Assembly: GCA_007129635.1 (NCBI GenBank)
Contig: SKVE01000351.1
Coordinates: forward strand, 1-8,771
Length of the DNA stretch: 8,771 bases
Origin: Planctomycetaceae bacterium
GTDB taxonomy: Bacteria > Planctomycetota > Planctomycetia > Pirellulales > Pirellulaceae
Direction of reading: 5' to 3'
Part shown: positions 1 to 6,633 of the stretch, piece by piece
Numbering within the stretch: the first letter of the stretch is position 1
Layout of the letters: each line of letters opens with the position of its first letter
The notes under the pieces: generated by a model
Database searches by the model: none
What the model saw: the letters and a program-made list of their open reading frames with translations, nothing else
Told to the model about the DNA's origin: nothing
Made by a program: the position numbers and the translations under genes

Positions 1-788
1 GAACCGGTCCTCCAGGCTACCGCTCCCAGCCACAGCCCCAGCGGCAACACCCCCAGGCTGTGTAGCGGATCAAGGTGCGCGAGGGAGAAGATCATCGCAC
101 TGACCAGAATCGCCCAAAACGGATGCCAACGTTCAGCCAACCGTGTCAGTAAATACCCACGAAACAAGAACTCTTCAAACACGCCGGGCACGATCGCCAC
201 CAAGACAAATAGTAACGGCAGCGATTGGCGGATGTGCCAGCGCAGCATCGATTCGATGAACTCCAGATTCTCGCTCAATTCGTCCACCATCAGCGATAGG
301 ATCTGGGAGGATCCCCAGCCGATGATGGGTGTCCCTATTAAAAAGATCACCCAGGTCCAAAGTGGTAAGATTCCCACGCCGAGACTCAACCGTCGCGAGA
401 AAGGACGAGGCGAGACGGTGGCGGCGAAGCAGGCGACCAGCAAAAACACCGTCTGCGACGGCAACAGCACCATCAGCAGCCCGCCGCGAGTCTGGCTGAA
501 ATCCTCGATCCATGCCATCCAGGTCTTGGCGTCTACGAACGACTCGAGGCCCTGGTCCATCGAGGCAGCCAAGACCAGAACGATGACGGAAACCATGGCC
601 GACAGGAAGATGGCTGCTACCGTTACCACGATCGCGGTCCATACCGGCCTAGGCCCCGTCGCGGGGGACGGAACCAGATCGGCCGTGATGATTACTGTTT
701 CGTCGGAAGCAAGACCGAGATCGTCAGTTGGACGTTGATCGATTTCCTCTCTGGCCAACGAACGCTCGGGGTCGGGACTTTGTGTCAT
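1..788 (-). CDS. CPBP-family intramembrane metalloprotease (3' end outside window)
   Basis: This reading frame is open from an ATG at 788-786 to the left edge, giving 262 residues without a stop, so the C-terminus is missing. It begins with an acidic, probably cytoplasmic N-terminal stretch of about 48 residues. Hydrophobic segments follow near residues 51-74, 102-125 and 136-158, with another from about 190. The CPBP (Abi/CAAX-protease-like) signature is clear: Glu205-Glu206 and Arg210 form EExxxR within FEEFLFRGYLL, and Phe234 to His238 form FxxxH within FSLAHLDPLHSLG. Known family members are membrane-embedded metalloproteases, where these Glu and His residues are catalytic or metal-binding; the substrate here is unknown. 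An in-frame TAA at 800-798 lies just upstream, so the start cannot be much earlier. The Shine-Dalgarno candidate (GGAAAGG) sits rather far from the ATG. It follows epmA on the same strand after 80 bp and is probably the last gene of the efp-epmA transcript. Confidence 0.88.
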   Translation of the reverse strand, partial: MTQSPDPERSLAREEIDQRPTDDLGLASDETVIITADLVPSPATGPRPVWTAIVVTVAAIFLSAMVSVIVLVLAASMDQGLESFVDAKTWMAWIEDFSQTRGGLLMVLLPSQTVFLLVACFAATVSPRPFSRRLSLGVGILPLWTWVIFLIGTPIIGWGSSQILSLMVDELSENLEFIESMLRWHIRQSLPLLFVLVAIVPGVFEEFLFRGYLLTRLAERWHPFWAILVSAMIFSLAHLDPLHSLGVLPLGLWLGAVAWRTG

Positions 789-814
789 CTGGTCGATTTA
801 CCTTTCCACGATGG

Positions 815-832
815 GGCCGGACGCTACCGGCC
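815..832. other. GC-rich hairpin between epmA and the CPBP gene
   Basis: A perfect 6-bp stem (GGCCGG at 815-820 and CCGGCC at 827-832) encloses the 6-base loop ACGCTA. It lies within the 80-bp gap between epmA and the downstream CPBP gene on the minus strand. No run of U follows it in either direction, so it is not a standard intrinsic terminator. It could stabilise or process the intercistronic RNA, or be chance in GC-rich DNA. Confidence 0.3.
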
Positions 833-868
833 TGGACAGGAGCGATTCCGTTTCTCCACGCGGTGATG

Positions 869-1858
869 CTAGGCGATCTCCGACGGAAAAGCGATCACTT
901 CGGACAACTCCTTGGCGCCGGATACCAACATCACCGAACGGTCGAACCCCAGAGCAACCCCTGTGCACGGTGGTAATCCATGCTCCATGGCCGCCAGTAA
1001 CCGACTCGATTCCGGCAACAACGGCTTGCCGTCCGTGTGACGCAAACGGTTGATCTGCTGGTTTCGGCAACGCAATTCCTCGGGATCCATCAGTTCATGG
1101 TAACCATTGGCTAATTCGATGCCACGAAAGTACAGTTCGAACCGCTCGGCCACCGGCGTGCGGTCGCCGCGCAGTCGCGCCAAAGCAGCTTGCGTGGCCG
1201 GATAGTCGTACAGGATCACGGGCGATTCGAAACCCAAGTGCGGCTCGACGCACTCGACCAACAATAGATCCAGCCAGCCGTCCCGGTCCTCCATCGGCAG
1301 GCTATCGGGCACCGCGATGCCTTGTCGTTCTGCCACAACGGCCAGTTTCGGACCATCGGCGGCATGAGGGTCGATCCCCAACCAACGTTCGAACGCCGCC
1401 GCGTAACTGATCCTTTCGGCAGCGCCTTGCTGGAACAACAGTTCGGCCAGGTCCGACAGCAACTGCATTCCCTGCCGCATATCGTCCTCGACCCCGTACC
1501 ACTCGACGATCGTGAATTCCGGATTGTGCAGCCGACCCACCTCGCCGCCACGAAAGGCCCGCGTAATCTGGTAGATCGACGGTGCCCCTGCCGCTAATAG
1601 ACGCTTCATCGCAAATTCGGGCGATGTTTGCAACCAACGTCGCGGCCCCTCCGTCATCTGCTGCGGAGCAGCGAACAAGGTGACCGGGATCGGGTCCAGA
1701 TAGCGATCGATCACCGTATCCGCCGATAACAGCGGCGTTTCGACCTCCAAGAACCCGCGATCCTCGAAGAAACGCCGGATGCGACGCAGCAATCGAGCTC
1801 GCAGATGCAACACTTCCCAGGATGCGGCAGGGCGAAAATCCCCAGATTCCGCCGCCAT
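869..1858 (-). CDS. epmA: EF-P--(R)-beta-lysine ligase EpmA (GenX/PoxA/YjeA)
   Basis: This is a class-II lysyl-tRNA-synthetase-like catalytic domain of 329 residues without the N-terminal anticodon-binding domain, which is the size and architecture of EpmA. The known role is to activate (R)-beta-lysine with ATP and ligate it to a conserved lysine of EF-P rather than to tRNA. Visible class-II features include the motif 2 region (TSPEFAMKRLLAAG, then YQITRAFRGGEVGRLHNPEF and TIVEWYG). Further on is the substrate-pocket segment FRGIELANGYHELMDPEE. Motif 3 is near the C-terminus (GVALGFDRSVMLVSGA). The frame also contains a TTG directly before the ATG. I chose the ATG at 1858-1856 because GAGGA lies 6 bases upstream of it, whereas the spacing to the TTG would be only 3. 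The gene begins 25 bp after efp on the same strand, so target and modifying enzyme are almost certainly cotranscribed. Nothing essential appears to be missing. Confidence 0.95.
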   Translation of the reverse strand: MAAESGDFRPAASWEVLHLRARLLRRIRRFFEDRGFLEVETPLLSADTVIDRYLDPIPVTLFAAPQQMTEGPRRWLQTSPEFAMKRLLAAGAPSIYQITRAFRGGEVGRLHNPEFTIVEWYGVEDDMRQGMQLLSDLAELLFQQGAAERISYAAAFERWLGIDPHAADGPKLAVVAERQGIAVPDSLPMEDRDGWLDLLLVECVEPHLGFESPVILYDYPATQAALARLRGDRTPVAERFELYFRGIELANGYHELMDPEELRCRNQQINRLRHTDGKPLLPESSRLLAAMEHGLPPCTGVALGFDRSVMLVSGAKELSEVIAFPSEIA

Positions 1859-1883
1859 CAACGGTCCTCGTCTCGTCGTCCGT

Positions 1884-2453
1884 TCATGTGCTCACCCGTT
1901 CGACATACTGGCCGGTGCGAGTGTCGACCTTGATCACGTTGCCCATGTTGATGAACGAGGGACAGATGATCTCAGCGCCCGTTTCGACTTTGACCGGCTT
2001 GGTCACATTGGTCGCCGTGTCGCCCTTGGCGCCCGGCTCGCAGTACTCGACCTTCAGCTCCACATGGTTCGGCGGCGACAGGATGATGGGGTTGCCGTTG
2101 AATAGCATCATCGAACACCCCATCCCCTCTTTTAGATATTTCCAGCTATCGTCTATCTGGTCGCTGGACAATTCGTACTGCTCATACGTCTTGTTGTCCA
2201 TAAAGACAAACATGTCTTGCTGGCGGTAGAGGTACTGGACATCGATTTCTTCCACGTCCGCCGACTCCAAGGAATCCCCACCTTTGTAGGTTCGGTCGAG
2301 AGCCGTACCACGCAAAAGGTTCTTTAATTTGCACTTGTAAAAGGCGTTGCCCTTGCCGGGTTTCACGAAATTCATCTCGATCATCAAATACGGTTCGCCG
2401 TCGATTTGAACCTTCAGGCCTTTGCGGAAATCGCTTGTCTTATAAGTACCCAC
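1884..2453 (-). CDS. efp: Elongation factor P
   Basis: EF-P binds ribosomes stalled at polyproline stretches and promotes peptide-bond formation. The 189-residue product has the full three-domain layout: an N-terminal KOW-like domain (YKTSDFRKGLKVQIDGEPY), a central OB domain (residues about 66-128) and a C-terminal OB domain ending in GNVIKVDTRTGQYVERV. The modification loop reads FVKPGKGNAF. With a GTG start at 2453-2451 the modified residue is Lys34, exactly the E. coli number, and Tyr4, Asp8 and Phe9 also align. This is the main reason for choosing GTG over in-frame upstream starts, which would add up to 66 residues with no EF-P similarity. A GGGGA lies 9 bases upstream as a possible ribosome-binding site. 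Lys34 is the expected target of EpmA/EpmB, whose genes flank this one. The gene is first in the minus-strand operon and divergent from epmB. Confidence 0.96.
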   Translation of the reverse strand: MGTYKTSDFRKGLKVQIDGEPYLMIEMNFVKPGKGNAFYKCKLKNLLRGTALDRTYKGGDSLESADVEEIDVQYLYRQQDMFVFMDNKTYEQYELSSDQIDDSWKYLKEGMGCSMMLFNGNPIILSPPNHVELKVEYCEPGAKGDTATNVTKPVKVETGAEIICPSFINMGNVIKVDTRTGQYVERVST

Positions 2454-2556
2454 GCTCTGGTTTCCCCACTTCGTTGCGCTTGCCGAAAACATTACCATGC
2501 TCGCTTGACCGACATTCCCAACTCCGCGGATTCTGACCGACCAAGGCGAAACAGCC
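2454..2556. promoter_or_regulatory. Divergent efp/epmB intergenic region
   Basis: This 103-bp stretch lies between the divergent starts of efp and epmB and must hold the promoters for both directions unless transcription comes from further away. A TTGACC at 2505-2510 could be a plus-strand -35 box, but the matching -10 (GATTCT at 2529-2534) is poor. I find no convincing minus-strand promoter by eye. An AAGG about 10 bases before the epmB ATG is its likely ribosome-binding site. Confidence 0.45.
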
Positions 2557-3582
2557 ATGATTGTAGCCGATCCGACTGATCCTGTCCGCACCCCTTCCGC
2601 AGTTGCCGAAACCTGGCGTGATGCGATGCGCGACGCGATCCGCGACCCCATCGAACTGTGCCGCAGTCTGCAGTTGCCCCCACATTTCGAACAGGCGGCG
2701 ATTCGTGCCAGTCGCCGTTTTCCGCTGTTCGTCCCCCGCCCCTACCTGCAGCGTATCCGACCTGGGGACATCCATGACCCGCTGCTGCGCCAGGTTCTTC
2801 CGCTAGAGGATGAATTGGCCGATGTGCCCGGATTCACCCAGGATCCGGTCGGGGACATGCTGGCGAAACAGGAGAGTGGAATCCTGCAAAAGTACCAGGC
2901 ACGAGTGCTGGTGATCGCCACCGGAGCCTGCGGGATCAACTGTCGCTATTGTTTCCGCCGCCATTTCCCCTACGCCGAGATCCCCAAATTATCGCGGCAT
3001 GCGATGAAATGGGTCGAAGAGATCCGACGCGATTCGTCGATCGAAGAAGTGATCCTCAGCGGCGGGGATCCGCTGACCCTGGTCGATTCCCAGTTGGCTC
3101 GCCTGATGGACATGCTCAGCACCATTTCCCACGTCCAGAGGATTCGATTCCATACCCGTATGCCGATCGTGATCCCCAGCCGGGTCACCGACGAGCTGTG
3201 CAGATGGGTGACCTGCCACCGACCTACCTCTGTAATGGTAGTCCATTCAAATCACCCGAACGAGTTAGATCTGCACGTAGAATCGGCTCTCAAAAGGCTG
3301 GCGGGTGCTGGGGTGCTGCTGCTGAATCAATCGGTCTTGATGCGAGGCGTGAATGACGATGCGGACACATTAGCAAACCTATCCCGTCGATTACTGGATT
3401 GTCGCGTTGTGCCCTATTATCTGCATCAATTGGACCGAGTTGCCGGCGCGGCGCATTTCGAGGTCCCCCTCGAACGAGGAATCCATCTTATCCAGCAGTT
3501 ACGTGTTCGCATGGCCGGTTATGGTGTCCCACGTTTTGCCCGCGAGGTTGCTGGTCAAGCTTCCAAAGAGGTGCTAGCATGA
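2557..3582 (+). CDS. epmB: EF-P-associated lysine 2,3-aminomutase EpmB (radical SAM)
   Basis: EpmB converts (S)-lysine to (R)-beta-lysine, the substrate that EpmA attaches to EF-P. The 341-residue length matches the family (E. coli EpmB is 342). The radical-SAM cluster motif CxxxCxxC is Cys125, Cys129 and Cys132 in ATGACGINCRYCFRRHFPY. A SAM-binding GGDP motif follows in EEVILSGGDPLTLVD. The C-terminal region contains YYLHQLDRVAGAAHF and ends in GQASKEVLA. Lys337 aligns with the pyridoxal-phosphate lysine near the end of the E. coli enzyme (Lys332). The protein lacks the long C-terminal extension of clostridial-type lysine aminomutases, which supports EpmB rather than a catabolic enzyme. The ATG at 2557 has AAGG upstream. 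It is divergent from efp, so beta-lysine supply and EF-P are linked in position but are separate transcripts. Confidence 0.95.
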   Translation: MIVADPTDPVRTPSAVAETWRDAMRDAIRDPIELCRSLQLPPHFEQAAIRASRRFPLFVPRPYLQRIRPGDIHDPLLRQVLPLEDELADVPGFTQDPVGDMLAKQESGILQKYQARVLVIATGACGINCRYCFRRHFPYAEIPKLSRHAMKWVEEIRRDSSIEEVILSGGDPLTLVDSQLARLMDMLSTISHVQRIRFHTRMPIVIPSRVTDELCRWVTCHRPTSVMVVHSNHPNELDLHVESALKRLAGAGVLLLNQSVLMRGVNDDADTLANLSRRLLDCRVVPYYLHQLDRVAGAAHFEVPLERGIHLIQQLRVRMAGYGVPRFAREVAGQASKEVLA

Positions 3583-3636
3583 GGCACCTTGGACAGACGG
3601 GAGATCAAGCCGTTTTTTTGTAGAGAGGACAGATTG

Positions 3637-3996
3637 ATGAGCGACTGGGTAGTACAAGGTACCGTGCATCTGATCGAGGAAACGAAGAGCTTCGGGCAGA
3701 AGGGGTTCCGAAAGCGGTTGATTGTTCTGGAGCAGGATAAGGGAAAATTCATCAATTACATTCCGCTGGAATTCACTCATGATGGTTGCGATCGGGCCGA
3801 CCAACTGCAGGTGGGTGACGAAATCGAGGCTGTCTTCCGTTTGAGCGGCCGTCGCTGGCAACGGGATCCGAACAGCGAGGTGAAGTACTTTTTGAGCGCC
3901 GAGGCGAGCGATTTCAAAGTGCTGAGCAGCGGCAAAGGCGGCCCGGCCCCCTCAGAATCCGAAGCTCCGTACGAAGACGAGGGCAGCCCGTTTTGA
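3637..3996 (+). CDS. DUF3127-like OB-fold protein with SSB-like acidic C-terminal tip
   Basis: A 119-residue protein beginning MSDWVVQGTVHLIEETKSFG. The first 90 or so residues alternate beta-strand-like stretches (VQGTVHLI, FRKRLIVLE, KFINYIPLEF, GDEIEAVFRLSGRRW, VKYFLSAEASDF). This fits the small OB-type fold of DUF3127 proteins, whose usual pattern is a strand pair, a loop with a KxxFRKQ-like segment, then LxVGDEV. The last 25 residues are low-complexity, Ser/Pro/Glu-rich and acidic, ending EDEGSPF. That recalls the partner-binding acidic tip of single-stranded DNA-binding protein, which ends in an acidic run and Pro-Phe. The function is unknown; a nucleic-acid-binding role is inference. 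The ATG at 3637 has AGAGGA 7 bases upstream, far better than the in-frame TTG at 3589. It lies 54 bp after epmB on the same strand, so cotranscription is possible. Confidence 0.75.
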   Translation: MSDWVVQGTVHLIEETKSFGQKGFRKRLIVLEQDKGKFINYIPLEFTHDGCDRADQLQVGDEIEAVFRLSGRRWQRDPNSEVKYFLSAEASDFKVLSSGKGGPAPSESEAPYEDEGSPF

Positions 3997-4061
3997 TGTG
4001 CGTATCGTCGTCCCATCGCTGTTGATGGCTTCGGGCACCGCCATGTGAGCCGCCGGTCCCG

Positions 4062-6281
4062 TTATTCGGCCTGCACGTAAATCGTCTTGTAAGCCACGGC
4101 GGGCCGTCCGAATACGTCGGCAGTCGCCGCGCGGATGGTGTAGGTACCTTCGACCGGAACTTGTTTCCGACCCCGTTCACGCAGGTGCTCCGGAATGGGA
4201 TGCTCGAAGGTGTACCGGACGGAATCATCAAGCTGGAGCGTCCGTTCAGGTCCGTATTCGGGGAAGATCGACGGGATGACCTTGTTGTTCGGGCCATAGA
4301 TCTCCCAGGAGATGAGTGGTTCAGGCCGTTCTCCAGCCCACTCGCCGGTGCCGATCTCGGCGATGGCGCGGATTCGCATCTCTCCGGCCTTTCCATTCTC
4401 GGATTCCACAACTTTTAACTTTAGCCGAGGCGCGGGCCCCAGGTCGGGACGGTCAACCGGGCGAGCGCTTTGGTGTAGGGCCGCGGTCTGCCCATCGCAT
4501 TCGATGCGGACCGTCCCGTCCGCTTGGGCATAGATCAACTGGTCGTAACCCGTTTTGTGGAAAAGCGGGTCGTCGACGGCGATGTCGAAATCAATGCCTG
4601 CGCGCAACAGACGCTCCACTTCCAGCGCAGCGTTCGACAGTATCTCGCGGTATCTCACGCCGTATTGGTTCTCGCGTTCCAGATGCAACCAGTCGATCCG
4701 GTGCATGTGATACGGGGAAAACGTGTAACCGTAGGGAATCACGACGGCGACCTTGGCAGCGTGCAACAGCGCATCCATGTCACGGTCGGGATTGCGGTCG
4801 AAGGCCTCGCGAACCAAGGACGTGTAGTAGAGCTGATACGGGTAGGGCAGTCCCGAGTTGTCTGTGATGCCGATCCAGCCGGTCCAGTACCAGAAGCACG
4901 AGGCTCCTCTTTCGTACAGCAGGGGAATCGACGCGCTTTTCAGCTTGACCTCGTTGGGGTGATAGAACGCGACGCCCCACTTCTTGTGAAAGTTCCGTGC
5001 CGCGCCGCGCAAAACGGCCACTCGGATGGCTACCGCATGGTCGACGCTTGGTGGAATCTGAGTCCCCAGCCCCATATTGTAGGTTTCCACCAGGTCATTC
5101 AAGGTGACGTCTTCATCCACGATGCCGCCGACTCCGTTGTCCACCGCCAGTTGGTACCAGGCCGTGGGCCACTCATATTCCCAGGCGAAGATGGAGTCAG
5201 GGCCTTCCTCGATCTCGAGCGCACCAAGCCCGAAGTTCTTGGTGAAACTGCGGTTGATGGCAGTGCTCCCCCGCTCTTCTACGCCCTGGCGTACGATCCG
5301 CTGCAAGTTCTTGACGACCTGGACCTCGGGCAACGGGGCGTCCGACTGCTCTTGCAGGGGCAACCCCCAGTTATGCACGCCCGGCTCGTCCACATGATTG
5401 CCGAATCCCCAGTAGTTGGATCGATACAGATCGGCCGGCCAATCGAGCGGATGATAGGCGAGATTGTTGTGGTACATGCTGCTGCGCGTCAGCCAGTCGG
5501 GAAAATTCGCGCGGGCTCTCCTGCCTGGATGAGTCACCAGGAAGTTGGCGCCGGCCGCGCGATAGGCTTTCAGTTCCTCCGGAGTTTTCGCCACGTAATC
5601 GTAACGCCCTTCGTCTATGTCCCCGCGTCGACCCAGCCGGTACCAGGGGCGACCATCGGCATCGCGGTCGAAGGCCAGCCAGCCGTTGAGCAGTTCGGGG
5701 TTAAGTGGCAGATCGGTGTACTGGGATGGCGGTCCCACGTCCTGCTCGTGTTCCGTGGCAACGCGGTGAAACAGCCATCCCTGCAGCAGGATCTGTTCGG
5801 GCATCCCCGTCACCGGGGCTCGTTGGCTGCCGGTCCCGGTTTCCGGGCACTGAGGCCAGCCGTAGGTCCAGAGGCAGAGCCGGGGCAGTTGGGCCACGCC
5901 GGTCACTTCATGCACGAAGTTCAAGGCGTCCGGCCAGCCCGGTTCCTGCCAAAGGTACTGATCGACCTCGGGGTCGCGATCCGCCGCGGGCCAGCCGTCC
6001 AGGAGCATCCACATCTGATAGCTGTCGCCGTTGAGCCGGGAAAACCGAAGCCCGTACCACTGTCGCGGCTCTGCCCCCTGGGCCTGGACGACGGGGCCAA
6101 GCTGGATGGAAGCCTCCACCACGGTCAGTCTGTTCTCAACCTCGAAGTCCGGACGTGCCGATGGCTCGCTGTTCCATTTGTAACGGGACACAATCCCTGG
6201 TCGTCCGAGGGGTTCCGAGCCGGAACTCGTCGAAAACACGAACGCCAACAGGATGACCAAAATGATGAAAATAGTCTTCAT
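4062..6281 (-). CDS. Large secreted protein, probable glycoside-hydrolase-like enzyme of unassigned family
   Basis: The product has 739 residues and starts with a signal peptide: Lys2, a hydrophobic core at about residues 4-16, then a small-residue region (STSSGS) suited to cleavage near 20-22. Residues about 40-180 look like a beta-rich domain with many aromatics (WYGLRF, YQMWMLLDGW), as in carbohydrate-binding modules. Residues about 230-580 look like an alpha/beta barrel. Candidate active-site acids are Asp298-Glu299 in GNHVDEPGVHNWG and Asp389-Glu390-Asp391 in GGIVDEDVTLND. An aromatic cluster (FWYWTGWIGITDNSG, 463-477) and a GH42-like trimer-domain feel around 500-580 follow. Residues about 618-739 form an Ig-like beta-sandwich ending GTYTIRAATADVFGRPAVAYKTIYV. 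I do not recognise a named family, and the substrate is unknown. An AAGGGA 5 bases before the ATG supports the start. It is transcribed alone, convergent with the DUF3127 gene 65 bp away and divergent from hmp. Confidence 0.8.
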   Translation of the reverse strand: MKTIFIILVILLAFVFSTSSGSEPLGRPGIVSRYKWNSEPSARPDFEVENRLTVVEASIQLGPVVQAQGAEPRQWYGLRFSRLNGDSYQMWMLLDGWPAADRDPEVDQYLWQEPGWPDALNFVHEVTGVAQLPRLCLWTYGWPQCPETGTGSQRAPVTGMPEQILLQGWLFHRVATEHEQDVGPPSQYTDLPLNPELLNGWLAFDRDADGRPWYRLGRRGDIDEGRYDYVAKTPEELKAYRAAGANFLVTHPGRRARANFPDWLTRSSMYHNNLAYHPLDWPADLYRSNYWGFGNHVDEPGVHNWGLPLQEQSDAPLPEVQVVKNLQRIVRQGVEERGSTAINRSFTKNFGLGALEIEEGPDSIFAWEYEWPTAWYQLAVDNGVGGIVDEDVTLNDLVETYNMGLGTQIPPSVDHAVAIRVAVLRGAARNFHKKWGVAFYHPNEVKLKSASIPLLYERGASCFWYWTGWIGITDNSGLPYPYQLYYTSLVREAFDRNPDRDMDALLHAAKVAVVIPYGYTFSPYHMHRIDWLHLERENQYGVRYREILSNAALEVERLLRAGIDFDIAVDDPLFHKTGYDQLIYAQADGTVRIECDGQTAALHQSARPVDRPDLGPAPRLKLKVVESENGKAGEMRIRAIAEIGTGEWAGERPEPLISWEIYGPNNKVIPSIFPEYGPERTLQLDDSVRYTFEHPIPEHLRERGRKQVPVEGTYTIRAATADVFGRPAVAYKTIYVQAE

Positions 6282-6530
6282 GCTATTCCCTTCTTTCCAA
6301 AGCGTATCTCCAGAGGCTCAGATCCTGTCGGGTTTCGGAGCCCTTGCTGCATGTGCCCGATGTCGTTTCAACACTGACGGAACGCACCGTTTCCCTCATT
6401 CCAGTATTCTGCGCGCCGACCCCGCTTCGTTCCAGGGGACGGCCCCCACCAAGCACAGGTTCGAACTGGCGGCTACGGCGACGCGTCGTACCGTTGTTTG
6501 CCAAAAAAAATGATGGGCAAAAAACGAGCA
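6282..6530. other. Non-coding DNA between the secreted-protein gene and the hmp promoter
   Basis: About 250 bp with no supported gene. The part nearest 6282 must contain the ribosome-binding site and leader of the minus-strand secreted-protein gene. I see no convincing promoter for that gene, and no tRNA, repeat or terminator. An A8 tract at 6503-6510 followed by an AT-rich stretch marks the approach to the hmp promoter. It could act as an upstream element, but that is speculative. Confidence 0.4.
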
Positions 6531-6566
6531 ATTCTACATCTTGACATGCAGAATATAGGCCTCTAT
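6531..6566. promoter_or_regulatory. Two adjacent imperfect palindromes, candidate operator for hmp
   Basis: The first palindrome spans 6531-6554, with arms beginning ATTCTACATCTT and ending ATGCAGAAT; 9 of 12 mirrored positions pair. The second spans 6553-6566 (ATATAGGCCTCTAT), with 6 of 7 pairs around an AGGCCT core. The first covers the putative -35 box and the second fills the spacer and touches the -10 box. This is where a repressor would block polymerase. hmp genes are commonly controlled by nitric-oxide-sensing repressors such as NsrR. The outer-to-inner order of the half-sites does not match the E. coli-type NsrR palindrome, so the regulator is left open. Confidence 0.45.
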
Positions 6567-6569
6567 CTT
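6541..6569 (+). promoter_or_regulatory. Sigma70-type promoter for hmp
   Basis: A perfect -35 box TTGACA (6541-6546) is followed by a 17-bp spacer and a -10 box TATCTT (6564-6569; 4 of 6 consensus positions). The expected transcription start is near 6576, giving a leader of about 58 bases before the hmp ATG. The orientation and distance fit hmp well. Confidence 0.6.
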
Positions 6570-6633
6570 GAAGTGTTTGATTGAGTCTTCGCTCAACATC
6601 GCGTTTCGGCAACATCAAGGACAGGAATACCCC

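Noticed and set aside
232..738. Plus-strand 168-codon frame and the 175-642 minus-strand frame
   Set aside because: Both overlap the CPBP protease frame, which carries the family motifs and runs off the left edge without a stop. These two are out-of-frame shadows.
2454..2651. Long N-terminal extension of the EF-P reading frame
   Set aside because: The extension has no EF-P similarity, overlaps epmB and its promoter region, and would shift the modified lysine away from position 34.
3579..3623. 14-codon ORF overlapping the epmB stop (ATGA overlap)
   Set aside because: Too short, with no ribosome-binding site of note and no similarity; a chance overlap.
4013..4028. Small hairpin (CCATC/GATGG, 6-base loop) between the convergent DUF3127 and secreted-protein genes
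   Set aside because: The stem is only 5 bp with no T tract on either strand, so a terminator call is not justified, although some terminator is expected in this 65-bp gap.
4524..6377. 617-codon plus-strand open frame
   Set aside because: It lies antisense to the secreted-protein gene, which has a signal peptide, ribosome-binding site and domain-like sequence. The plus-strand product has no such features and is a GC-driven shadow.
6531..6554. Assignment of the hmp upstream palindrome to NsrR
   Set aside because: Only one half-site segment resembles the known NsrR half-site, and the half-sites are arranged in the opposite order, so I keep it as an operator of unknown regulator.
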